DNA of 64,000 nt. Source: Variovorax paradoxus_P (GTDB taxonomy: Bacteria; Pseudomonadota; Gammaproteobacteria; Burkholderiales; Burkholderiaceae_C). This document shows, piece by piece, positions 51,196-62,015 of the stretch. Where the stretch lies: NCBI RefSeq assembly GCF_050627025.1, contig NZ_CP192472.1. One strand, given 5' to 3'. Made by a program: the position numbers and the translations under genes. Every line of letters starts with the position of its first letter. Within the stretch, counting starts at the first letter, position 1. A model generated the notes under the pieces. That model did not search any database and was not told where the DNA came from. It saw only the letters and a program-made list of their open reading frames with translations.

Positions 51196-52446
51196 ATGCA
51201 TTCGGCCGTTCTCCGCAACACTGTCGCTACACTGGCTGCGTTGGTTCTCCTGGCTCCCCCCGCCGCCTGGGCGCAAAAGCGCGACAACGTGCTGTTCCAG
51301 GCCGCTACCGATGCGCAGCCCGCCGTGCTCAAGACGCTGGAGCAGCTCGTGAACATCGAAACCGGCACGGGCGATGCCGAAGGCATTGCGGCCGCCGGCA
51401 ACTACCTGGAAGGCGAGCTCAAGAACCTAGGCTTCACCGTGACGCGCAGCAAGTCGGCCGGCATCGTGGTGGGTGACAACATCGTCGGCAAGCTCAAGGG
51501 CCGCGGCGGCAAGAACCTGCTGTTGATGTCGCACATGGACACCGTATACCTCAAGGGCACGCTCGCGAAGGCGCCGTTCCGCGTCGAGGGCACCAAGGCC
51601 TACGGCCCCGGCATTGCCGATGACAAGGGTGGCAACGCCGTCATCCTGCACACGCTGAAGCTGCTCAAGGACTACGGCGTGCGCGACTACGGCACCATCA
51701 CCGTGCTCTTCAACACCGACGAAGAAAAAGGCTCCTTCGGCTCGCGCGACCTGATCCAGGAAGAAGCCAAGCAGGCCGACTACGTGCTTTCCTTCGAGCC
51801 CACGGCCGCCGGCGACGAAAAACTTTCGCTCGGCACTTCGGGCATTGCCTACGTACAGGTCAACATTACCGGCAAGGCCTCGCATGCCGGCGCTGCGCCC
51901 GACCTGGGCGTGAACGCGCTCGTGGAAGCGTCCGACCTGGTGCTGCGCACCATGAGCATCGACGACAAGGCCAAGCACCTGCGCTTCAACTGGACCATTG
52001 CCAAGGCCGGCAACGTGTCGAACATCATCCCCGCCAGCGCCACGCTCAACGCCGACGTGCGCTATGCGCAGAACGAAGATTTCGAAGCCGCCATGAAGAC
52101 GCTGGAAGAAAAGGCCCAGCAAAAGAAGCTGCCCGAATCCGACGTCAAGGTGCTGGTCACGCGCGGCCGCCCGGCATTCAACGCGGGCGAGGGTGGCAAG
52201 AAGCTGGTCGAAAAGGCCGTGGCTTTCTACAAGGAAGCCGGCGGCACGCTGGGCGTTGAAGAACGCACCGGCGGCGGCACCGACGCGGCCTACGCGGCGC
52301 TCTCCGGCAAGCCGGTGATCGAAAGCCTGGGCCTGCCGGGCTTCGGCTATCACAGCGACAAGGCCGAATACGTCGACATCAGCGCGATCCCGCGGCGCCT
52401 GTATATGGCGGCGCGGCTCATCATGGACTTGGGCGCCGGCAAGTAA
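51196..52446 (+). CDS. cpg2: Carboxypeptidase G2 (glucarpidase), exported zinc M20 peptidase
   Basis: 416 aa with a signal peptide (about 26 residues ending in AWA). It hydrolyses the C-terminal glutamate of folates and antifolates such as methotrexate. The sequence matches my memory of CPG2 almost throughout, including KRDNVLFQAATD near the mature start and the whole C-terminus. Zinc ligands and catalytic residues are H113, D142, E176/E177, E201 and H386, one position higher than CPG2 numbering. The start at 51196 has a GGAG site and opens straight into the signal. It follows the AT-richer module and precedes an acyl-CoA dehydrogenase gene. Confidence 0.9.
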   Translation: MHSAVLRNTVATLAALVLLAPPAAWAQKRDNVLFQAATDAQPAVLKTLEQLVNIETGTGDAEGIAAAGNYLEGELKNLGFTVTRSKSAGIVVGDNIVGKLKGRGGKNLLLMSHMDTVYLKGTLAKAPFRVEGTKAYGPGIADDKGGNAVILHTLKLLKDYGVRDYGTITVLFNTDEEKGSFGSRDLIQEEAKQADYVLSFEPTAAGDEKLSLGTSGIAYVQVNITGKASHAGAAPDLGVNALVEASDLVLRTMSIDDKAKHLRFNWTIAKAGNVSNIIPASATLNADVRYAQNEDFEAAMKTLEEKAQQKKLPESDVKVLVTRGRPAFNAGEGGKKLVEKAVAFYKEAGGTLGVEERTGGGTDAAYAALSGKPVIESLGLPGFGYHSDKAEYVDISAIPRRLYMAARLIMDLGAGK

Positions 52447-52479
52447 GCACGCAAGAACAAAAAAGACAGGAGACACGCC

Positions 52480-53610
52480 ATGCTGCTCAGTGCCGACCAG
52501 GAAGCCATCCGCGATGCGGTGCGCGATTTTTCGCAAGCCGAACTCTGGCCCAACGCTCCGAAATGGGACCGCGAGCACAGCTTTCCGAAGGAAGCGCACC
52601 AAGGCCTTGCGGCGCTGGGCGCCTACGGCATCTGCGTGCCGGAAGAGCATGGCGGCGCGGGGCTCGACTACCTCACGCTTGCGCTTGTGCTCGAAGAAAT
52701 TGCGGCCGGCGACGGCGGCACCAGCACGGCCATCAGCGTGACCAACTGCCCGGTCAACGCCATTCTCATGCGCTACGGCAATGCGCAGCAGAAAAAGCAG
52801 TGGCTCGAGCCTCTGGCGCAAGGCCGCATGCTTGGCGCCTTCTGCCTGACAGAGCCGCAGGCCGGCAGCGATGCCTCCAGCTTGCGCACCACGGCGCGAA
52901 AAGACGGCGACGGCTACGTGATCGACGGCGTGAAGCAGTTCATCACCAGCGGCAAGAACGGCCAGGTCGCCATCGTCATTGCGGTAACCGACAAGAGCGC
53001 CGGCAAGCGCGGCATGAGCGCGTTCATCGTGCCCACCGATGCGCCCGGCTATAGCGTTGCGCGTCTCGAAGACAAGCTCGGCCAGCACAGCAGCGACACC
53101 GCGCAGATCAATTTCGACGGCTGCCGCATTCCGGCGGAAAACCTCATCGGCGCCGAGGGCGAGGGCTACAAGATCGCGCTGGGAGCGCTCGAGGGCGGGC
53201 GCATCGGCATTGCGGCGCAGAGCGTGGGCATGGCGCGCAGCGCGTTCGACGTGGCGCTGGCCTATGCGAAAGAGCGCCAAGCCTTTGGCGGTTCGATCTT
53301 CGACCAGCAGGCCGTGGGCTTTCGCCTGGCCGAATGCGCCACGCAGCTCGAAGCCGCGCGCCAGCTCATCTGGCACGCCGCCAGCCTGCGCGACGCCGGC
53401 CGCCCCTGCCTGAAGGAAGCCGCCATGGCCAAGCTGTTTGCCAGCGAAATGGCCGAGCGCGTGTGCAGCGCCGCCATCCAGACGCTGGGCGGCTACGGCT
53501 ACGTGAACGACTTTCCGCTCGAGCGCATTTATCGCGACGTGCGGGTGTGCCAGATCTACGAAGGCACGTCCGACATCCAGAAGCTGCTGATCCAACGCGC
53601 GCTGGCGTGA
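52480..53610 (+). CDS. Acyl-CoA dehydrogenase
   Basis: A 376-aa flavoenzyme that introduces the alpha-beta double bond in acyl-CoAs. The FAD-contact segment LTEPQAGSDASS (residues 123-134) and the catalytic glutamate E361 in QIYEGTSDIQK are in the usual short/medium/branched-chain positions. Chain specificity is unclear. It follows cpg2 by 33 nt and its stop overlaps the GTG start of the phosphoesterase gene. Confidence 0.92.
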   Translation: MLLSADQEAIRDAVRDFSQAELWPNAPKWDREHSFPKEAHQGLAALGAYGICVPEEHGGAGLDYLTLALVLEEIAAGDGGTSTAISVTNCPVNAILMRYGNAQQKKQWLEPLAQGRMLGAFCLTEPQAGSDASSLRTTARKDGDGYVIDGVKQFITSGKNGQVAIVIAVTDKSAGKRGMSAFIVPTDAPGYSVARLEDKLGQHSSDTAQINFDGCRIPAENLIGAEGEGYKIALGALEGGRIGIAAQSVGMARSAFDVALAYAKERQAFGGSIFDQQAVGFRLAECATQLEAARQLIWHAASLRDAGRPCLKEAAMAKLFASEMAERVCSAAIQTLGGYGYVNDFPLERIYRDVRVCQIYEGTSDIQKLLIQRALA

Positions 53611-54443
53611 GTGCCGTTACGCGCCGCCGGCTGCCGGTGCTCCGGATCGCAGCAGCGGCCCTGCTGGCGCTGGCCGCCTGGACAGTTGCCATCGAGCCAC
53701 GCTGGGTCGCGGCACGCGCCGAGCCGCTGAGTTCGGCGCAATGGCAGCCGCCCGCCGGGATCAAGGTGGCCGTAGCGGGCGATTGGCATCTCACCACGCG
53801 CTCGGCATGGCGCATTACCAGCGTGGAGCGCGCCGCGCGCATCGTCGACCAGATCAACGCCGCGCAGCCCGACGTGATCCTGCTGCCCGGCGACTTTCTT
53901 GCGGGCTCGGGCGGCGACGAAGAACTGTCCATCGAGAAGATGGCTGCCGTGCTCGGACGCCTGAAAGCGCCGCAGGGCGTGTACGCGGTGCTCGGCAATC
54001 ACGACTGGTGGCACGACGGCGAACGTACGGCGCGCGCCTTGTCTGCGGCGGGCATCCGCGTTCTGGAGAACGCCTCGGTTCGCCTGCCCGGCCATGACAT
54101 CTGGGTAGTCGGCATTGGCGACGACTCAACCGGCCACTCGCAACCGGACAAGGCATTGGCCGGCGTGCCGAAGGGCGCTGCCACGCTGGTCATGATGCAC
54201 GACCCCTTCAGCTTTGCGACCATGCCGCCCACCCGTGGGCTGGTGGTGGCCGCGCACACGCACGGCGGGCAGATCAGCGTGCCGGGCTACGGCGCGCTGG
54301 TTGTGCCGGGGCGGGCGCCGCGCGAGTGGGCCTATGGCTGGGTCGCGCACAAGGGCAAGCGCATGTACGTAACCAGTGGGCTGGGCGTGAGCATTCTCCC
54401 GGTGCGCTTCAACATGCGGCCCGAGTGGGTGATGTTCCAGTAG
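53607..54443 (+). CDS. Membrane-anchored calcineurin-like metallophosphoesterase
   Basis: 278 aa beginning with GTG at 53607 (overlap GTGA with the dehydrogenase stop); no ATG start is available before the conserved part. An RRR-containing N-terminus and a hydrophobic segment (about residues 9-28) suggest export or anchoring. Motifs are GDWHLT, PGDFLAG, GNHDWW, MHDPF and AHTHGGQ, the YkuE/YaeI type linked to lipid A or UDP-lipid phosphates. Substrate not determinable. Confidence 0.83.
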   Translation: MSAVTRRRLPVLRIAAAALLALAAWTVAIEPRWVAARAEPLSSAQWQPPAGIKVAVAGDWHLTTRSAWRITSVERAARIVDQINAAQPDVILLPGDFLAGSGGDEELSIEKMAAVLGRLKAPQGVYAVLGNHDWWHDGERTARALSAAGIRVLENASVRLPGHDIWVVGIGDDSTGHSQPDKALAGVPKGAATLVMMHDPFSFATMPPTRGLVVAAHTHGGQISVPGYGALVVPGRAPREWAYGWVAHKGKRMYVTSGLGVSILPVRFNMRPEWVMFQ

Positions 54444-54531
54444 GGCCTGGATGCGGTGTCATCGGTTTTGATGACAGACAGAACGGCGCCCTTGGCGCAG
54501 CATGGCGGCCTCTTCGTCGAAGGTTCTTGCC

Positions 54532-56043
54532 ATGTCCATTTTCTTCAGGCCCATCTCGTTCTCCGCGGCCCTCCTGTGCCTCGGTGCATCCGCGCAGGCG
54601 CAGTCCGGCGCCGCTGACATCGGCACGCTGACTGCGAGCGATGCCGTGCAGCAGCTCTGCGCCGGCACTCTCACCAGCGAGCAACTCGTAACGGCCTACG
54701 TTGCGCAAGCCAGGGAAAAGGCAAGCCTCAATGCCTTCATCTCGCTCGACGAGGCCGGCGCGCTGATGGCGGCGCGCGCGGCCGATGCCGCCCGCGAGCG
54801 CGGCGGCGCTTGCAAGCCGCTGGCCGGGCTGCCGGTGGTCATCAAGGACAACATCCAGGTGCAGGGCCTGCCCGCCACGGCCGGCTCGCCGGCGCTCAAG
54901 GGATTTGTGCCCGCAGCCGATGCGCCGGTGGTAGCGAAGCTGCGCGCGGCCGGCGCCGTCATTCTCGGCAAGACGAACATGCACGAACTGGCCTTCGGCG
55001 TGACGGGCTACAACCCGGCGTTCCAGACCGGCACCGAGGTGGGCGTGCGCAACGCCTACGACGCAAGCCGCGTGGCGGGCGGTTCGTCGTCGGGCAACGG
55101 CGCGGCGCTGGGGGCGCGCATGGCGCCGGCGGCACTGGGCACCGACACGGGCGGCTCGGTGCGCATTCCGTGCGCGTTCAACGGCTGCGCGTCGCTTCGT
55201 CCGAGCATGGGGCGCTACTCGCAACGCGGTATCGCGCCGATCTCGCACACCCGCGACACCGCGGGGCCGATGGCGCAGTCGATGGCGGACGTTGCGCTGC
55301 TCGACCGAGTGATTGCGGGCGGCGCGCCGCTGAAGCCGGCCGACCTGAAGCACGTGCGCCTCGGCGTGTTGCCGGCTTTCTACGCCAACCTCGACGCCGA
55401 CACGCGGGCCGCGACCGACGCGGCGCTCGGCAAGCTGCGCGCGGCAGGCGTCACCCTGGTGGACGTGGAAATGCCGAAGCTCATGGAACTCAACAGTGCC
55501 ATCGGCTTTCCGGTTGCGCTCTACGAGGCGCACGACGACATGGTGGCCTACCTCGCAAAGTACCGCACCGGCATCGACATCGCGCAGCTGACAGCCGGCG
55601 TTGCAAGTCCGGACGTCAAGGCCACCTTCGAAGCCTTCGTGGTTCCACGCAAGCTGCCGGCGCCCAACGGCATGGTCGATGCCAAGCCGGCGTATGACAA
55701 CGCAATGCACGTCGCCCGGCCCGCGTTGCAGAAGCTCTACCGCGACACCTTCGCTCGGCACCGGCTCGACGCGCTGGTGTTTCCGACCGTGCCGCGCGTG
55801 GCTCCGCCGGCAGCACCCGAAGCCAGCAGCCCCGAGACCTTCAGCGCACTCATCCAGAACACCGATCCCGGCAGCAACGCCGGTATTCCGGGCGTGCAAC
55901 TGCCGTCGGGTCTTGGCCCAAGCAGCGGCCTGCCCATCGGGTTGGAGCTGGACGGGCCCGCCGGCAGCGATCGCAAGCTGCTCGCCGTGGGCCTCGCAGT
56001 AGAAAACGTACTGGGCCGCCTGCCGGCTCCGAAGGGCAAGTAG
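54532..56043 (+). CDS. Exported amidase-signature-family hydrolase
   Basis: 503 aa with a Sec signal peptide (residues 1-23, ending AQAQ), so periplasmic or secreted. The amidase-signature triad is K105 (VVIKDNIQ), S185 (AGGSSSGNGAA) and S209 (TDTGGSVRIP), with the correct 24-residue spacing between the serines. The start at 54532 opens directly at the signal and has a GAAGG site; an ATG ten codons upstream is less likely. Most amidase-signature enzymes are cytosolic, so the signal is notable. The LuxR-type gene converges 16 bp away. Confidence 0.87.
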   Translation: MSIFFRPISFSAALLCLGASAQAQSGAADIGTLTASDAVQQLCAGTLTSEQLVTAYVAQAREKASLNAFISLDEAGALMAARAADAARERGGACKPLAGLPVVIKDNIQVQGLPATAGSPALKGFVPAADAPVVAKLRAAGAVILGKTNMHELAFGVTGYNPAFQTGTEVGVRNAYDASRVAGGSSSGNGAALGARMAPAALGTDTGGSVRIPCAFNGCASLRPSMGRYSQRGIAPISHTRDTAGPMAQSMADVALLDRVIAGGAPLKPADLKHVRLGVLPAFYANLDADTRAATDAALGKLRAAGVTLVDVEMPKLMELNSAIGFPVALYEAHDDMVAYLAKYRTGIDIAQLTAGVASPDVKATFEAFVVPRKLPAPNGMVDAKPAYDNAMHVARPALQKLYRDTFARHRLDALVFPTVPRVAPPAAPEASSPETFSALIQNTDPGSNAGIPGVQLPSGLGPSSGLPIGLELDGPAGSDRKLLAVGLAVENVLGRLPAPKGK

Positions 56044-56059
56044 CGCGCCTCCGGCCGTG

Positions 56060-56794
56060 TCAGCGCCGAGCCAGGCCGGCCAGCGCCGAACGCCGTTCGA
56101 TGCCGAGCTTGTCGAAGATGCGCCGCAGGTAGGTGCGCACCGTGGGCACGCCCACCGCCATGCGGCGCGCGATCTCCTTGTCGGTCAGGCCTTCGCAGAC
56201 AGCCCTCGCAACCTCCTGCTCTCGCGCACTCAGGGCATTCCACGGGGCTTCGGCGGGCATTTGCGCGGCAGCCGCCGTGCGCTGCGCACGCTGCAGCGCA
56301 CCGATGAAAGCCGGCTCGATCAGGTCGAGCAGCGCCTTCTCATGGTCGCCGAAATCGCCGCGGCCCTTGCGCCGCCAGATGCGCAGGTCGCCCAGGGCCC
56401 TGTTGCCTTCGAAGGCATGCAGGTTCATGCCCCAGTGCAGTCCGTCGCGCGAAAGAAAGTCGGTGAAGAACGCCGTGCGCATGAGTTCGCGCTGCGGCAT
56501 CACGTCGGTCACGCGCGTGGCGCGGCGATGCGACTGCAGCACGAAGGTGATCGGGTCGTGGTGCTGGTGCCATTCGCCATAGCGGTCGAGGTTGGCAGGG
56601 TCCATGTTCAAGGCCACGCGGCCGTCGAACTGACCGGTCTCGGCATTCCAGACGAAGGATGCGAACTGGTCGGCATGCAGCAGGTCGAGCAGCGCCCCGC
56701 CCAGGCGCTCGCGAATGTCGCCTTCGCCCCGGTCTTCCGCCAGCAGCGTGAAAACGCCGCGCAGCGCCTGCTGTTCTGAGCCTGTCAGGTACAT
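56060..56794 (-). CDS. LuxR-family transcriptional regulator
   Basis: 244 aa. Residues about 20-170 form a sensory domain without a phosphorylation site pattern (GAF/autoinducer-like, with several tryptophans and histidines). Residues about 185-244 are the GerE-type HTH (LSAREQEVARAVCEGLTDKE, then VPTVRTYLRRIFDKLGI). No paired sensor kinase is nearby. The 134-bp gap to ychJ holds its promoter; no operator was recognised. Confidence 0.85.
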   Translation of the reverse strand: MYLTGSEQQALRGVFTLLAEDRGEGDIRERLGGALLDLLHADQFASFVWNAETGQFDGRVALNMDPANLDRYGEWHQHHDPITFVLQSHRRATRVTDVMPQRELMRTAFFTDFLSRDGLHWGMNLHAFEGNRALGDLRIWRRKGRGDFGDHEKALLDLIEPAFIGALQRAQRTAAAAQMPAEAPWNALSAREQEVARAVCEGLTDKEIARRMAVGVPTVRTYLRRIFDKLGIERRSALAGLARR

Positions 56795-56928
56795 CGCCGC
56801 CTCGCTCTTTGGTGTGCAGAAACAAGGCTAGCGTCTAGCAAGCACTGCGCCAAGAGTGGATCTCCGCAGCCGGCCCCGGGCTTGCCCCATCGGCGCGAGG
56901 GCCGCAAGGTGTTCCAATAGAGGCCTTC

Positions 56929-57357
56929 ATGAGCGCCACTGATCCCACCACCGGACCCTGCCCCTGCGGCCGCACGGACCGTCGAGACAAGCCCATCGGC
57001 TACGCCCTGTGCTGCGGCCGCTACCTCGAAGACTTCGAGGGCACGCCCGCGCCGGATGCCGAATCGCTGATGCGCTCGCGCTATACCGCCTTCGTGCTGG
57101 AGCGGGAGGCCTACCTCCTGGCCACCTGGCACGCGTCGAAGCGGCCGGCTTCGATCGAATTCGAGCCCGGCGTGAAATGGCTGGGGCTCGACATCCGCTC
57201 GCGCTCGGTGCTCGACGCCGACCACGCAGAGGTCGAATTCGTCGCGCGGCAGCGCAGCAGCACCGGCACCGCCACGCGGCTGCACGAGCGCAGCCGCTTC
57301 GTGCGGGAAGGCGATCGCTGGTTCTACCTCGAAGGCGACCTGCAGACTCCTGGTTGA
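56929..57357 (+). CDS. ychJ: YchJ-family (UPF0225) protein with SEC-C zinc motif
   Basis: 142 aa. The N-terminal CPCG...CCGRYL is a SEC-C-type zinc-binding motif, followed by a compact NTF2-like domain with MRSRYTAFV and the closing WFYLEGD. Length is typical of UPF0225. Its role is unknown; zinc binding is inferred from the cysteines. The TPP riboswitch of thiC starts 32 bp downstream. Confidence 0.88.
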   Translation: MSATDPTTGPCPCGRTDRRDKPIGYALCCGRYLEDFEGTPAPDAESLMRSRYTAFVLEREAYLLATWHASKRPASIEFEPGVKWLGLDIRSRSVLDADHAEVEFVARQRSSTGTATRLHERSRFVREGDRWFYLEGDLQTPG

Positions 57358-57389
57358 CGCGGCGGGCCGAGGCTCGCACAATCGGCCTC

Positions 57390-57476
57390 GCTCCGGGGTG
57401 CACGCATGTGGCGTGCTGAGATGGCAAAGCTGCCGACCCGCGAACTTGATCCGGGTCATACCGGCGTAAGAAGAGC
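57390..57476 (+). ncRNA. TPP riboswitch (THI element) of thiC
   Basis: The conserved THI-box sequences appear in order: CCGGGGTGC, GTGCTGAGATGGC, ACCCGCGAACTTGATCCGGGTCATACC split over two helices, and GCGTAAGAAGAGC closing P1. It binds thiamine pyrophosphate to repress thiC. Downstream, CCGCCAC (57497-57503) and GTGGCGG (57513-57519) form a hairpin that could be the expression platform; there is no T run, so control of translation or Rho access is more likely than intrinsic termination. Confidence 0.93.
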
Positions 57477-57576
57477 TGCACTCCCTGACTCCGGTCCCGC
57501 CACCCACCCACCGTGGCGGTCCAAAGTCCACCGAGCGATTGCGGAGCACCCTTTCCCTCAACAAGGAGTGCCCCGC

Positions 57577-59460
<1,884 letters not shown>

Positions 59461-59516
59461 GCGCGCCCCGGGGTCGTTGCTACCATGGGGGCTCTCCCCG
59501 AAACCCCTTCAGCGCA

Positions 59517-60209
59517 ATGACCCCATTTCCCTTCGCCGCAGTCCTCTTCGACTGCGACGGCGTGCTCGTCGACTCCGAACCCATCACCAACCGCGTGCTC
59601 GCCGAAATGCTCGGCGAGCTCGGTTGGCATCTCACCACCGAAGAGTCGATGAACACCTTCACCGGCAAGGCCGTGAAGGACGAGACAGATCTCATCGAAT
59701 CCAAGACCGGCGTCCGCATTACCGAGGAGTGGCTCAGGGCTTTCAGGGCTCGCCGCAACGAAGCACTCGAACGCGACCTGGCAGCCATTCCCCATGCCCC
59801 CGCGGCCATCCGCGAAATTCATGCAACGCTCAAGGGCCGCATCGCCTGCGCCTCGGGGGCCGACCGCCACAAGGTGGAACTGCAACTGGCCAAGGTGGGC
59901 CTGCTCGATTGCTTCCAGGGCCGAATCTTCAGCGGCCACGAGATGCCGCGCTCCAAGCCGCACCCCGATGTGTACCTTGCCGCCGCCGAGGCTCTGGGCG
60001 TCGATCCGAAGCGCTGTGCGGTAGTCGAAGACACCGTAACGGGCGCGATGGCCGGCGTGGCCGCGGGCGCCACGGTGTTCGGCTACAGCACCGGCGAATC
60101 AGGCCACAGCGGGCCCGAGGCGCTGCGCAGCGTGGGCGCGCTGCAGGTGTTCAGCGACATGCGGGAACTGCCCGCGCTGCTCGCCTCGCATGGCATGCAG
60201 CCCGCCTGA
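59517..60209 (+). CDS. HAD-superfamily phosphatase/phosphoglucomutase-like protein
   Basis: 230 aa of HAD subfamily IA. The catalytic loop is DCDGVLVDSE with D12 and D14 both present, then a helical cap, then ASGADR, the lysine in RSKPHPDVY and VEDTVTGAMAG. It is probably a small-sugar phosphatase or beta-phosphoglucomutase-like enzyme. No good Shine-Dalgarno site is seen. It lies 56 nt after thiC and 94 nt before the thioredoxin gene. Confidence 0.87.
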   Translation: MTPFPFAAVLFDCDGVLVDSEPITNRVLAEMLGELGWHLTTEESMNTFTGKAVKDETDLIESKTGVRITEEWLRAFRARRNEALERDLAAIPHAPAAIREIHATLKGRIACASGADRHKVELQLAKVGLLDCFQGRIFSGHEMPRSKPHPDVYLAAAEALGVDPKRCAVVEDTVTGAMAGVAAGATVFGYSTGESGHSGPEALRSVGALQVFSDMRELPALLASHGMQPA

Positions 60210-60303
60210 AAACGGGCCTCAGAAAACCAAACCCCTGCCGCGAACAAGCCCGCAAAATTTTGGTGCAATGGGCCAAGCAACCCAAGAAAGGAGCCAGATC
60301 GTC

Positions 60304-60630
60304 ATGACTTCCGAATACAAGACCGAGCAACCGGCCCGCGCTGAAATCGACGCCCTGAAAGGCCCCGCGGTGGTCGAGTTTGGCACCAACTGGTGCGGCA
60401 TCTGCAAGGCCGCGCAGCCCAATATCGCGGAGGCTTTTTCCAGGTATCCGGACATTCCTCGCATCAAGGTCGAAGACGGCAGCGGCCGTCCATTGGGGCG
60501 CTCGTTCAACGTGCGCCTGTGGCCTACGCTCGTGTTCATGCGAGACGGCAAGGAAGTCGCGAAGCTGGTGCGTCCGGAAGACAGCCAGTCCATTGCCGAT
60601 GCCCTGTCGCTGATTGCTCAGCCGGGGTGA
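60304..60630 (+). CDS. Thioredoxin-family protein
   Basis: 108 aa with a WCGIC redox site (C31, C34) and the cis-proline in LWPTLVF. No signal peptide, so cytosolic. The CGIC dipeptide differs from the CGPC of classical thioredoxin. AAAGGAG lies upstream of the ATG at 60304. The longer in-frame reading is unsupported. Confidence 0.88.
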   Translation: MTSEYKTEQPARAEIDALKGPAVVEFGTNWCGICKAAQPNIAEAFSRYPDIPRIKVEDGSGRPLGRSFNVRLWPTLVFMRDGKEVAKLVRPEDSQSIADALSLIAQPG

Positions 60631-60676
60631 TTGCTCGGGTTTAGCGCTGCTTCTTTCGGGGCGGCGCACCCGCCGA

Positions 60677-60896
60677 CGGGGTACCTTTCTCCGCGAATGT
60701 CCCCCGGCCTGCGGCCTCCTCCTTTATTTCGCTGCGCAAGGCACCCCATCGACGGTTGCGTTGCACAGAGCAGTGGTTGATCAGCGGTACACCTGCCGCG
60801 TGCCCAAGTGCACAGGGCATCGGGTGCTCCCCGCAGCGAAATAAAGGAGGAGGGGCGCAGCCCCGGGGGACATTCGCGGAGGGGAGTACCCGGTGG
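60677..60896. repeat. Very large imperfect hairpin repeat between convergent genes
   Basis: Arms of about 47-49 bp (60690-60736 and 60832-60880) pair with only a few mismatches: TCCGCGAATGTCCCCCGG faces CCGGGGGACATTCGCGGA, and TCCTCCTTTATTTCGCTGCG faces CGCAGCGAAATAAAGGAGGA. Pairing continues less perfectly outward to GGGGTACC/GGGTACCC-like ends. The 95-bp centre holds no gene. It fills the space between the thioredoxin gene and the convergent AraC gene. The family-wide repeat nature is inferred from its form. Confidence 0.82.
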
Positions 60897-60934
60897 CCTG
60901 TGCACAAGCCCTGAACAACAGCGCCTGAAAAAAC

Positions 60935-61963
60935 CTACAACCCCCGTGCCCGAAAGTCACGCGGCGCGTGTCCGGTCCACTGCAGGAACGCACGCGAAAA
61001 ACTCTTCTCGTTGCGAAACCCCACCGCCAGCGCGACTTGCTTGATCGGCCGATTGGTTCGGCGCAACTGCTCCACTGCCATCTCGTGGCGCACTTCATTT
61101 TTCAGCACCTGCAGCGACGTGCCTTCTTCGTGAAGTTGCCGGTGCAGCGTGCGGCCCGACACATTGAGCAGCGTGGCCAGCGCTTCAGCCGTGGTGGCCT
61201 CGCCGGCGCGGGAGCGCAGCAACTCTCGAACCCTCTGACCGAGCAAGCGGTCGCGGCGGTACTGCAGGATGGTGAGCGGCAGCGCGCGCTTGAGCATGGC
61301 GCGCAGTGCGCGTTCGTCGCGCTGCAGGGGCAGGGCGAGATAGCGCTCGTCGAAGCTGATGGTGGCTTGCGGCGCGTCGAAGCGCACTTCCGGCGTGAAC
61401 ATTGGGGCGTATGCATCGCGGTGCGGCGGCTCTGCGAACGGAAAGGTGGCGCTTCGCAGCGAAATGCGCGAGTCGATGGCCCAGCACATGTAGCCGTGCA
61501 TGAAGCGCAGGCTGGTTACCAGGCAAAACTCGCGGAAGGCCTCGCCCAGCGGACGGTTTTCGGTAATGCGCAGCGTGGCCACGCCGCCCGCCACCTCTAG
61601 CGCGAGGCCGATGTCTTCGGTAAGCAACCGGTGGTGCCGGCACCAGCGCTTGATGGCCACGCCCAAGTCGGGCGAACTCAGCGATGCGCGGCACAGCATG
61701 CCGTAGCTGCCCCAGGGCAGGCGCCGCGAGAACCAGCCCAATGCTTCGTCGTCCAGTTCCTGCATCGCGTGGTCGGACAACGCCTCGAACTGCGCCGCCG
61801 TTACCCGCGCACCCGGCCGGGCCAGCTCGGGCGGCGTAATCTGTGCCGCCTTCAGTGCCTCGGCAGGGTCGACGCCGTAACGCTCGTAGCCCTTCACGAT
61901 AGCTCTCACAAAGGCCATGGGGGTGATGGCTCGGGCGGGTTTGAGAAAAGCGGGCGAGGTCAT
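60935..61963 (-). CDS. AraC-family transcriptional regulator
   Basis: 342 aa. An N-terminal Arabinose_bd/OruR-type ligand domain (about residues 20-215) is followed by the double-HTH AraC domain (about 240-340; TTAEALATLLNVSGRTLHRQ and AVGFRNEKSFSRAFLQWTG). The start at 61963 (MTSPAFLKP) matches the family; a longer reading runs into liuA upstream. It is divergent from isovaleryl-CoA dehydrogenase, which it probably controls; direct repeats at 61981-62015 fit an AraC dimer site. Confidence 0.88.
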   Translation of the reverse strand: MTSPAFLKPARAITPMAFVRAIVKGYERYGVDPAEALKAAQITPPELARPGARVTAAQFEALSDHAMQELDDEALGWFSRRLPWGSYGMLCRASLSSPDLGVAIKRWCRHHRLLTEDIGLALEVAGGVATLRITENRPLGEAFREFCLVTSLRFMHGYMCWAIDSRISLRSATFPFAEPPHRDAYAPMFTPEVRFDAPQATISFDERYLALPLQRDERALRAMLKRALPLTILQYRRDRLLGQRVRELLRSRAGEATTAEALATLLNVSGRTLHRQLHEEGTSLQVLKNEVRHEMAVEQLRRTNRPIKQVALAVGFRNEKSFSRAFLQWTGHAPRDFRARGL

Positions 61964-61980
61964 GGTCGGGCGGGCAAGGC

Positions 61981-62015
61981 GTGGCGCAATTTGCAACCAT
62001 TGTGGCGCCAATTGC
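61981..62015. promoter_or_regulatory. Candidate AraC-type direct-repeat operator
   Basis: GTGGCGCAATTTGC (61981-61994) and GTGGCGCCAATTGC (62002-62015) are direct repeats matching at 12 of 14 positions, spaced 21 bp apart (two helical turns), the layout of AraC-family sites. They lie between the AraC gene and liuA. Confidence 0.45.

Noticed and set aside
51427..53595. A 722-aa minus-strand frame
   Set aside because: Antisense to glucarpidase and acyl-CoA dehydrogenase; no recognisable motifs.
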